Positions 50,366-57,324 of a DNA stretch of 64,000 bases are shown here, in pieces (position 1 is the first letter of the stretch; every line of letters starts with the position of its first letter). Location: positions 71,420 to 135,419 of the forward strand of contig NZ_QVQT02000008.1 in NCBI RefSeq assembly GCF_003428625.2, in the 5' to 3' direction. A model generated the notes under the pieces. The model was not told the DNA's origin. It searched no databases and worked only from the letters and a program-made list of their open reading frames with translations. The stretch is from Paracidobacterium acidisoli (GTDB lineage Bacteria > Acidobacteriota > Terriglobia > Terriglobales > Acidobacteriaceae). Made by a program: the position numbers and the translations under genes.

Positions 50366-51661
50366 ATGTGGGTTCTCTACAGCCTGGCACTGACGGTGGT
50401 ACTGGTGGCCGGGTCGCCGTGGTGGCTCTTTCGCATGGCCACCAGCGGGAAGTACCGGGAGGGTCTGCCGGAGCGACTGGGCCGCGTGCCGCGCCGGCTG
50501 CGCGCCGCGCCGCGGGCAGAGCCGGTGGTCTGGGTGCATGCCGTCTCGGTCGGTGAGGTGCTGGCCGCCGGCCGCATGATCGCCGAGCTGGGCGAGCGCC
50601 TTCCAGGCTGGCGCATCGTCGTCTCGACCACCACGCGCACCGGTCAGCGGCTGGCCCGCGAGCGCTTCGGCGAAGAGAACGTCTTTTATTTCCCGCTGGA
50701 TTTCGCCTTCGCCGCACGCGCGTACCTTCGCGCTCTGCAGCCGCGCATGCTCGTGCTGCTGGAGACGGAGTTCTGGCCGCGCATGCTGGTCGAGTGCCGC
50801 AGAGCCGGTGTGCCTGTCGTCGTGGTGAACGCCCGCATCTCCGATCGCTCGTGGCCGCGCTACCAGCGGCTGCGATTCCTCTGGCGTCCTCTGCTGAGCG
50901 GACTGTCGCTGGTGCTGGCGCAGAGCGAGCTCGATGTGGAGCGTCTGCGGGCGCTGGGAGCGGCCCGCGCAGAGCTCGGCGGCAATCTCAAGTACGACAT
51001 CCGTACCGCGAAGCCCGCGGCGGTGACGGCGGCTCTCCGAGAGCATCTGCCGCCGGGCGCGAAGCTGCTAATCTGCGGATCGACGCTCGAAGGCGAAGAG
51101 CGCATGCTGCTCGATGCAATCTCTTCCGGCGCGCTGCCGACGGAGACGGTGATGGTGCTGGCGCCGCGTCATCCGGAGCGCTTCGAAGCGGTCGCGCAGC
51201 TGCTGAGCGCGCAGGACATTCCGTGGCTGCGCCGCTCGCAATGGATGGAGGCTCCCGGGCCGGTTCCTGCGGGCACCATCTTTCTGCTCGACTCGATCGG
51301 TGAGCTTGCGTCTCTTTATGCGCTGGCTGCGGTGGCCTTTGTCGGCGGCAGCCTGGTGAGCGCGGGCGGCCACAATCCGCTCGAGCCCGCGCAGTTCGGC
51401 GTGCCGGTGGTGATGGGTCCGAGCTGCGAGAACTTCCGCGGCATCGTGGCAAAGCTGTGGGAGCACGACGCGATCTGCGTGACCCGGCCCGAAGAGCTGC
51501 GGCAGACACTGGCTCGCCTGCTCGAAGATGCATCCTTCGCGCAGTCGCTGGGGGCGCGGGCCAGGCAGGTCTTCGAGAGCGAGGCGGGCGCAACGGCGCG
51601 GGCCGCCGATGCGCTGACGGCGCTGGTGCTGAAGGCGCAGCCTGCGGAGGCCGGGGCTTGA
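50366..51661 (+). CDS. waaA: 3-deoxy-D-manno-octulosonic acid transferase (WaaA/KdtA)
   Basis: WaaA attaches Kdo to lipid IVA on the cytoplasmic face of the inner membrane. The 431-residue length is normal. The N-terminal anchor YSLALTVVLVAGSPWWLF is followed by VVWVHAVSVGEVLAAGRMI (catalytic Glu), TTTTGQ-like STTTRTGQRLA, PLDFAFAARAYLRALQPRMLVLLETEFWP, and the nucleotide-sugar binding GGSLVSAGGHNPLEPAQFGVPVVMGP. Its TGA overlaps the TTG start of lpxK. First gene of an envelope operon. Confidence 0.95.
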   Translation: MWVLYSLALTVVLVAGSPWWLFRMATSGKYREGLPERLGRVPRRLRAAPRAEPVVWVHAVSVGEVLAAGRMIAELGERLPGWRIVVSTTTRTGQRLARERFGEENVFYFPLDFAFAARAYLRALQPRMLVLLETEFWPRMLVECRRAGVPVVVVNARISDRSWPRYQRLRFLWRPLLSGLSLVLAQSELDVERLRALGAARAELGGNLKYDIRTAKPAAVTAALREHLPPGAKLLICGSTLEGEERMLLDAISSGALPTETVMVLAPRHPERFEAVAQLLSAQDIPWLRRSQWMEAPGPVPAGTIFLLDSIGELASLYALAAVAFVGGSLVSAGGHNPLEPAQFGVPVVMGPSCENFRGIVAKLWEHDAICVTRPEELRQTLARLLEDASFAQSLGARARQVFESEAGATARAADALTALVLKAQPAEAGA

Positions 51662-52626
51662 GCCGCCTGCTGTATCCGCTGGTGCCGCTGTATGCCGCGG
51701 CCGCGGCTGCAAAGAGCGCGGCGTATGACCGGGGCTGGCTGCGCGCAAAGCGCCTGCGCTGGCCGGTAGTGAGTGTGGGCAATCTCTCCGTCGGCGGATC
51801 GGGCAAGACGCCGCTGGTGATCCGTCTGGCGCAGCTGCTGTGCCACCGCGGAGTGGACGTGGATGTGCTGTCGCGGGGCTATGGGCGCAGCTCGGCCGCG
51901 GTGGAGCGCGTGGATGAGAACGGCTCCGCGGAGCGCTTCGGCGATGAGCCGCTGCTGATCGCACGTGCTGCGCATGTGCCGGTCTACGTGGCCGCAAAGC
52001 GCTTTGAAGCCGGGCTGCTGGCGGAGCGCGGCGCTGCCGAGCCGGGGCTTCACCTGCTCGACGACGGCTTTCAGCACCGTCAGCTGCGGCGCGATCTGGA
52101 TATCGTCGTGCTGCACCGCAGCGATTTTGCGCAGTCTCTGCTGCCGGCCGGGCGTCTGCGTGAGCCGCTGAGCGCGCTGCAGCGCGCCTCCGTCCTGGTG
52201 CTGCGTGAAGAGGACCGCGGCCTCGAAGCGGAGCTGCGGCGGCGCAGGCTGACGCAGCCTGTCTGGTTCATGCAGCGGCGGCTGGAGGCTCCGCCTGTAC
52301 AGCGGGCGGTGGCCTTCTGCGGCATCGCGCGGCCCGAGGAGTTCTTCGCCGCGCTGCGCTCGGCCGGCATCGAGCTGTGCGCCGCGCTGTCGTTTCGCGA
52401 TCATCACCGCTGGACCCGCGACGATATCACGAAGCTGATCGAATGGCAGCGCCAGCATCGGGCGAAGGCCTTTGTCACCACGGAAAAGGACGGCGTGCGC
52501 CTGCCCGCCGCGCTGCGCAGCCGGCTGGAGTCGGCCGCTCCGCTGTACGTCGCGCCGCTTACCGTGCATCTCGACGACGAGGCCGCGGCGGTCGATCTGC
52601 TGCTTCGCCAGGCTGTGAGAAAATAA
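51658..52626 (+). CDS. lpxK: Tetraacyldisaccharide 4'-kinase LpxK
   Basis: LpxK phosphorylates the 4' position of tetraacyldisaccharide-1-phosphate to form lipid IVA. I chose TTG at 51658 because GGAGG lies eight bases upstream and the four-base overlap TTGA with waaA implies coupling; the product is 322 residues. It has an N-terminal membrane-associated helix (YPLVPLYAAAAAAKSAAYD), the Walker A-like VGNLSVGGSGKTPLVIRLA, DVDVLSRGYGR, LHLLDDGFQHRQLRRDLDIV and SFRDHHRWTRDDI, all LpxK hallmarks. The waaA-lpxK order is common in Gram-negatives. Confidence 0.95.
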   Translation: MSRLLYPLVPLYAAAAAAKSAAYDRGWLRAKRLRWPVVSVGNLSVGGSGKTPLVIRLAQLLCHRGVDVDVLSRGYGRSSAAVERVDENGSAERFGDEPLLIARAAHVPVYVAAKRFEAGLLAERGAAEPGLHLLDDGFQHRQLRRDLDIVVLHRSDFAQSLLPAGRLREPLSALQRASVLVLREEDRGLEAELRRRRLTQPVWFMQRRLEAPPVQRAVAFCGIARPEEFFAALRSAGIELCAALSFRDHHRWTRDDITKLIEWQRQHRAKAFVTTEKDGVRLPAALRSRLESAAPLYVAPLTVHLDDEAAAVDLLLRQAVRK

Positions 52627-52630
52627 CAGT

Positions 52631-53707
52631 TTGCCGCCAGTCAAAAAGCAGTATCGCGTGCTCATCGTGCGCCTCGGCGCCATGGGCGACATCCTTCATT
52701 CGCTTCCTGCCGTCACGGCGCTGCGTGAGGCGCATCCGGGATGGTTTCTCGGCTGGGCGATCGAGCCGCAGTGGCGCGAGCTCTTCGGCACAGGCGAGGC
52801 GCGGCCGGGCACGCCGGCAATGCCGCTGGTGGACCGGGTTCACATCGTTCCCGCCAAGCGCTGGGCAAAGTCACCGCTCAGTCCGGCTACGCTTGGCGAT
52901 ATCCGCCGTGTGCGCCGCGAGCTGCGCGAGGCGCAGTATGACGTGGCCGTCGATCTGCAGGGGGCGGTGCGTTCGGCGATGATCGCGCGCTGGGCGCGCA
53001 CCGGCAAAGTCATCGGCGAGGCGGCGCCGCGCGAGCCCATTGCGAAGTGGCTCTTTCAGCAGCGCGTGGCCACCAGCGGCGTTCATGTGATCGAGCAGTC
53101 GCTCGAGGTGGTGAACGCGATCCTCCGGGAGCGGCTTCCGGTGATGCTTCCGTATCTGCCGCATGATGCCGATGCCGACGAGCGCGCAGCGCGGCTCGCG
53201 CAGCCATTCGTGCTGATCAGCCCCGGCGCGGGGTGGGGCGCGAAGCGCTGGCCGGCGGAGCGCTACGGCGCGGTTGCGAGTACTCTGGCGAAGGCGGGCT
53301 ATGGTGTGGTGATCAATGCTGGCGCCGCCGGAACCCATTCAGGAGAAGAGAAGCTGGCCGAAGAGATCGTACAGAGCAGCGCAATGTATCAGAGCCCGGT
53401 CCCGGTGCAGCCGCTGGCCATGAGCATCGCCGAGCTGACCGCGGTCACGCGGCGCGCCTCGCTGGTCATCGCGGGCGATACCGGTCCGCTGCATCTGGCC
53501 TGCGCGCTCGGCAGGCCGGTGGTGGGCATCTTCGGTCCCACCGATCCCGCCCGCAACGGCCCGTTCGGCTGCGCCTTTCGCGTGCTGCGTCATCCGGAGA
53601 GCGTGCGCGATCATACCCGCCGCGTCGAGCCCGAGGCCGGCCTGCTGACCATTACGCCCGAAGCTGTGGCCGATGCGGCGCTCGAGCTGCTGCAGGAGAC
53701 CCCGTAA
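52631..53707 (+). CDS. Glycosyltransferase family 9 (heptosyltransferase-like)
   Basis: A 358-residue GT-B enzyme of the WaaC/WaaF group, which adds ADP-heptose to the LPS core. The N-terminal domain has VLIVRLGAMGDILHSLPAVTAL, and the C-terminal donor site has FVLISPGAGWGAKRWPAERY and LVIAGDTGPLHLACALGRPVVGIFGPTDP, the GT9 signature. TTG start four bases after lpxK. Its placement after waaA-lpxK fits inner-core heptose transfer, although some GT9 members use other sugars. Confidence 0.92.
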   Translation: MPPVKKQYRVLIVRLGAMGDILHSLPAVTALREAHPGWFLGWAIEPQWRELFGTGEARPGTPAMPLVDRVHIVPAKRWAKSPLSPATLGDIRRVRRELREAQYDVAVDLQGAVRSAMIARWARTGKVIGEAAPREPIAKWLFQQRVATSGVHVIEQSLEVVNAILRERLPVMLPYLPHDADADERAARLAQPFVLISPGAGWGAKRWPAERYGAVASTLAKAGYGVVINAGAAGTHSGEEKLAEEIVQSSAMYQSPVPVQPLAMSIAELTAVTRRASLVIAGDTGPLHLACALGRPVVGIFGPTDPARNGPFGCAFRVLRHPESVRDHTRRVEPEAGLLTITPEAVADAALELLQETP

Positions 53708-54267
53708 TGGCCGCGACGGGCTGGAAGAGAATCGCGAAGCGCATCCGCGTGCCGATGGGCTTTGTATTTGCGGGGCTGTATCTGTGGCTGGCGCGGCCCA
53801 CGCCGCTCTTCATGGCGCTGAGCCTGGCTCTCGTGGTTCCCGGAGTTCTGCTGCGGGCCTATGCGTCGGGATACGTCAAAAAGAACCGGGAGCTGACCGT
53901 TACCGGGCCGTATGCGTACACGCGGAATCCGCTGTACCTCGGGTCGATGACGATCGCTTTCGGCTTCGCCCTTGCGGCGCGCAGCATCTGGATCGCCGTG
54001 GCGCTGGCGATTCTCTTCGCGGTGATCTATATCCCGGTGATCCGTGGCGAAGAGGAGTTTCTGCGCTCGGCCTTTCCCGAGTTCGACGCGTATGCAACGC
54101 GCGTGCCGAGGCTTCTGCCCCGCATCACGCCCGCAAAGAGCGGACAGACGGAGGCGGGTGAGTTTTCGTCCGCCCTGTACTGGAAGCACCGCGAGTACAA
54201 TGCGCTGATAGGCGCTGCGGCGATTTACATCGCCCTTGCGCTGCGGCTGCTTCTTCTGCATCCATAA
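53707..54267 (+). CDS. Isoprenylcysteine methyltransferase-like (ICMT/PEMT) membrane protein
   Basis: A 186-residue protein with about five hydrophobic helices. The ICMT/PEMT signature is ELTVTGPYAYTRNPLYLGSM (SAM-binding GPYxxxRNPxYL) followed by RGEEEFLRSAFPEFDAYATRVPRLLP (EExxLxxxFGxxYxxYxxRVxR). Such proteins methylate lipids or small molecules in bacteria; the substrate is unknown. The ATG overlaps the last base of the GT9 stop codon (TAATG), showing it is in the envelope operon. Confidence 0.88.
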   Translation: MAATGWKRIAKRIRVPMGFVFAGLYLWLARPTPLFMALSLALVVPGVLLRAYASGYVKKNRELTVTGPYAYTRNPLYLGSMTIAFGFALAARSIWIAVALAILFAVIYIPVIRGEEEFLRSAFPEFDAYATRVPRLLPRITPAKSGQTEAGEFSSALYWKHREYNALIGAAAIYIALALRLLLLHP

Positions 54268-54301
54268 AAGGAAAGAAATCTGCACGAATCATGAGGTTGG
54301 A

Positions 54302-55168
54302 TTGATCTGGCATCGCGGACTGTTGTTTCTTTTCCCTGGAATTCTTCTGCTGGCCGGCGTGCAGACGCCCGTATTGCAGGCTCAGTCGCTGCAGGGGCAA
54401 TCGCTGAGGGCGCTTATTCAGCAGGCTCAGGCGCCTGCGCAGGCGGCGCAGAATCAGGCGAGGCAGCCGGTGCCTTCGCTGCCTCAGCCGCGTGCCGGAT
54501 ACAGCTTTCCCGCGAGGCAGACGCTCACCTATCAGGTGGACTGGCGCGTCTTTCCCGCCGGAACGGTGGTGATGCACCTCGAGGGGCAGGGCAATGAGGA
54601 GCACGTCACCTCTACGGCGGACACGCTGGGCGCCATCAACCTCATCTTCCGCGTCGTCGACCGCTTCCAGTCCTCGTTTGATCGCCAGACGGGCTGTTCC
54701 TCGGGCTTTTCGAAGCAGCTGCAGGAGGGGCGCAGGCAGGTCAACTCCGACCTGAAGTTCGATTATCAGCAGCACAAAATGATCCAGAACGAGAGGAATG
54801 TGGTGAGAGGCACGAGCCGCCATCAGGAGGCGTCCATCCCGTCCTGCGTGATCGACCTGCTCTCGGCGATCTTCTACCCCTCGTCGCAGGCGCTGACCGT
54901 GGGGCAGAACTTTCAGGTTCCCGTCGCCGACGGCATGCGGACCATCCCCGTAACCATGAAGATGGAAGGGCGCGAGCAGGTGCACACGCCGCTCGGCACG
55001 TATCAGACGATCCGCGTGCAGCCGACGGCGGATGCGGGCGTGGTCAAAAACCGGGGCAATATCTGGATCTGGTATACGGATGACGACCGGCACATTCCCG
55101 TGCAGATGCGCGCTCGTCTCTTCTGGGGCACGATCACCTTTCAGCTCACCGCGCTTGAAGACAAATAG
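54302..55168 (+). CDS. Exported DUF3108 family protein
   Basis: A 288-residue exported protein. TTG 54302 (GAGG five bases upstream) gives a signal peptide (GLLFLFPGILLLAGVQTPVLQAQ), a Gln/Ala-rich linker (about 30-60) and a DUF3108 domain (GYSFPARQTLTYQVDWRVFPAG; LLSAIFYPSSQALTVGQNF; GTYQTIRVQPTADAGVVKNRG; WYTDDDRHIPVQMRARLFWG). DUF3108 proteins are periplasmic and beta-rich with unknown role. It is the last gene after waaA-lpxK-GT9-ICMT, so an envelope function is plausible. Confidence 0.85.
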   Translation: MIWHRGLLFLFPGILLLAGVQTPVLQAQSLQGQSLRALIQQAQAPAQAAQNQARQPVPSLPQPRAGYSFPARQTLTYQVDWRVFPAGTVVMHLEGQGNEEHVTSTADTLGAINLIFRVVDRFQSSFDRQTGCSSGFSKQLQEGRRQVNSDLKFDYQQHKMIQNERNVVRGTSRHQEASIPSCVIDLLSAIFYPSSQALTVGQNFQVPVADGMRTIPVTMKMEGREQVHTPLGTYQTIRVQPTADAGVVKNRGNIWIWYTDDDRHIPVQMRARLFWGTITFQLTALEDK

Positions 55169-55210
55169 CCGCAGCCGGCCGGCGCGCCGGAGGGTTTGGC
55201 TGCAGATCTT

Positions 55211-55510
55211 TTATTGAATGCGATAGCGCTCGCGCATCAGCCGCTGCAGGCGCGGGCGGTAGATCAGGTCCCAGACGAGCTCCTTGCCGGGAAACATGGC
55301 GAGCGCCGCGTTGCGTGTGCCGGCGATCATCTCCGAGGCCTCCTCGACCGTGAGGCTGACATCCTGCCCGATGACCGACATCACCATGTTCATCAGCATC
55401 TGCAGGCGGCGAAGCCTGCGCTGTTCTTCCAGAAGCTCTTCGGGGGTCTGATGCGAGGGTTCTCTGAATGACTCGAATGACGGCTGCGGAAGTTCGCTCT
55501 GTGAGCCCAT
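55211..55510 (-). CDS. Small helical protein, unknown function
   Basis: A 99-residue, probably cytoplasmic protein. It has a charged helix (PEELLEEQRRLRRLQMLMNMVM) followed by SLTVEEASEMIAGTRNAALAMFPGKELVWDLIYRPRLQRLMRERY, with no known motif. ATG 55510 has GGAGG eleven bases upstream; a TTG at 55546 would add 12 residues. It follows trxB on the same strand, separated by a likely terminator. Confidence 0.65.
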   Translation of the reverse strand: MGSQSELPQPSFESFREPSHQTPEELLEEQRRLRRLQMLMNMVMSVIGQDVSLTVEEASEMIAGTRNAALAMFPGKELVWDLIYRPRLQRLMRERYRIQ

Positions 55511-55610
55511 GTACCGGAATTCCTCCGTTGCGAACGCATCGTACAATGATTGAGACGCGGAAGAAACGGAAAAGGTTCGAGGTCAGCGAGAAAGCTGCCA
55601 GTAGTCAGGC

Positions 55611-55650
55611 ATAAAACGGCCAGCCGGATTTTACTCACTGCTGGCCGTTT
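55611..55650 (-). terminator. Intrinsic terminator downstream of trxB
   Basis: AAACGGCCAGC (55614-55624) and GCTGGCCGTTT (55640-55650) form an 11-bp hairpin with a 15-base loop. Read on the minus strand it is followed by TTTTAT (55616-55611), the layout of a rho-independent terminator for trxB, whose stop is at 55699. Confidence 0.65.
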
Positions 55651-55698
55651 CACTCCTGACCGCTTCATCCCTGAGCGCTTTTGTGCTGACTCGCTGCT

Positions 55699-56634
55699 TT
55701 ATCTCCCGTGCTCTTCGAGATACTTCTCCACTTCAAGCGCGGCCATGCAGCCCGAGCCAGCAGCGGTGATCGCCTGGCGGTAGCGGCGGTCCTGCACGTC
55801 GCCGCAGGCAAAGACGCCGGGAACGCGGGTAAAGACCTGGTTCTGTGTCTGCACGTAGCCGTCTTCATCCAGATCGATCTGTCCGGTGAACATCTTCGCA
55901 TTGGGCTCGTGGCCGATGCCGAGGAAGAGCCCGGTAACGGGCAGGATCGACTCTTCGCCAGTGACCGCGTTGCGCACGCGCACGCCCTTCACCGTCTTCT
56001 CCTCGACGCCCAGCACCTCTTCGATGAGGGTGTTGGCGAGGAAGGTGATCTTCGGGTGAGCGATGGCGCGGTCGAGCATGATGCGTGAGGCGCGGAAGTG
56101 CTCGCGCCGGTGGATCAGCGTGACCTTGGTCGCGAAGCGGGTCAGGAAGAGCGCCTCTTCCATGGCCGAGTCGCCGCCGCCGACCACCGCGATCTCATGG
56201 CCGGAGAAGAAGAAGCCGTCGCAGGTGGCGCAGGAGCTGACGCCGTGTCCGATCAGGGCCTGCTCGGAGGGCAGCCCCAGCCAGCGCGCCGACGCTCCGC
56301 TGGCGATGATCAGCGTGCGTGTGTGGATCGCCTCCTGGCCGAGATGCAGCGTGATGGGATGTTTGCCGAGCTCGGCATGCGTCAGGTGTCCCATACGGAA
56401 CTCCGCGCCGAAGCGCGACGCCTGTTTGCGCATGTTCTCGATCAGCTCCGGTCCCTGGATGCCTTCGGGCCATCCGGGAAAGTTCTCGACCAGCGTGGTG
56501 ATGGAGAGCTGACCGCCCGGCTCATGGCCTTCGATGACCAGCGGCTTCAGATTGGCGCGGGCGGCGTAGATGGCGGCAGTGAGTCCGGCGCAGCCGGAGC
56601 CGAGAATGACAGTATCGCGAATGGTGTCGGACAT
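55699..56634 (-). CDS. trxB: Thioredoxin reductase
   Basis: TrxB transfers electrons from NADPH through FAD to thioredoxin in the cytoplasm. From ATG 56634 it has 311 residues, the usual length. Motifs are VILGSGCAGLTAAIYAARA (FAD), GHEPGGQLSITTLVENFPGWPEG, the redox pair SSCATCDGFFF (CxxC), AVVGGGDSAMEEALFLTRF (NADPH) and VPGVFACGDVQDRRYRQAITAAGSGCMAAL. ATG 56634 has a weak ribosome site but marks the conserved N-terminus. Single-gene unit with a terminator downstream. Confidence 0.96.
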   Translation of the reverse strand: MSDTIRDTVILGSGCAGLTAAIYAARANLKPLVIEGHEPGGQLSITTLVENFPGWPEGIQGPELIENMRKQASRFGAEFRMGHLTHAELGKHPITLHLGQEAIHTRTLIIASGASARWLGLPSEQALIGHGVSSCATCDGFFFSGHEIAVVGGGDSAMEEALFLTRFATKVTLIHRREHFRASRIMLDRAIAHPKITFLANTLIEEVLGVEEKTVKGVRVRNAVTGEESILPVTGLFLGIGHEPNAKMFTGQIDLDEDGYVQTQNQVFTRVPGVFACGDVQDRRYRQAITAAGSGCMAALEVEKYLEEHGR

Positions 56635-56730
56635 AGGAAAACGATCTTTCTGATTGTACCTGTGCGGCATGCCGTTCCGGCCCGCAAAGGCGCCTGGACC
56701 GGATCTTCCGCCGGCCGGGAGATACGCTCT

Positions 56731-56804
56731 TCGATAAATCCCTGAAATAAGCTCTTCGATAATTCTGGAGATAAGATGTTGCGTAAATCCTGGAGATAAG
56801 ATGT
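56731..56804 (+). repeat. Three 24-25-bp imperfect tandem repeats spanning a start codon
   Basis: Units 56731-56755, 56756-56779 and 56780-56804 share the frame TCGATAAATCCTGGAGATAA followed by GATGT-like ends; a partial fourth copy (GGAGATACGCTCT) lies at 56718-56730. Units 2 and 3 each contain GGAGATAAG-ATG, a ribosome site plus start codon. Unit 3 supplies the start of the gene at 56801; unit 2 opens a seven-codon ORF (56775-56798). Confidence 0.8.
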
Positions 56805-57010
56805 TGGGTATGGCGAATCTGACTCTTGTTTACGGAATGCGGCTGCTTCCGGCCGATGAAATTGCCGGCGTAGGGGAGGCTCCGATCGAGCTGAAGAACG
56901 GCAATACAGCGCGGGTGACGATGCATCTGCTGGAGGGTACACGGGAGCAGATCGAGGCGCAGCTCCGGCAGAGTATCGACGCATTTTTCGACTTCTTCCC
57001 TGAAATCTGA
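56801..57010 (+). CDS. Small protein of unknown function
   Basis: A 69-residue protein with no recognised family: LTLVYGMRLLPADEIAGVGE, then a possible beta strand ARVTMHLLEG and a helix TREQIEAQLRQSIDAFFDFF. GGAGATAAG directly before the ATG is a good ribosome site, supplied by a tandem repeat. Likely cytoplasmic. It is followed by 314 bases before a large exported protein on the same strand. Confidence 0.62.
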   Translation: MLGMANLTLVYGMRLLPADEIAGVGEAPIELKNGNTARVTMHLLEGTREQIEAQLRQSIDAFFDFFPEI

Positions 57011-57324
57011 CGGTCTCGTTCGACAGAAGCTGCGGAAGCTTCATCGCAGCCGGGCCGCTGTATGGTTTTCGAGCAAACGTGGCCCGCTCTTTCCGCTTTT
57101 GGGCCAGCTCTGCCGTGTTCCGCGACACAAACTGACTCAAGTCCTCTCTGTTCTCCGCCGAAATGGAGAACGAGGCGTCCGAAGCTTCCCAGCCGGGACC
57201 GGCGCGTTCAGAGGGGCGGGCGATGCGGTGCGCGTGGTGGAAGCAGGCGGATTCAGGCTCCGGTCTTTCAGACTCCGGCATTTCCGATTCAGAAGCTTCC
57301 GGCACGCCGGAAGTTTCAGGAGAG
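57011..57324 (+). other. 314-base spacer, open in frame with next gene from 57163
   Basis: No independent gene is supported. The frame of the next gene is open from ATG 57163 and would encode a Ser/Asp/Gly-rich segment (DSGSGLSDSGISDSEASG). TCAG[G/A]CTCCGG occurs twice in that part, and CTTCCGGC-AC-GCCGGAAG (57296-57313) forms a hairpin 12 bases before the preferred start. Confidence 0.5.
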
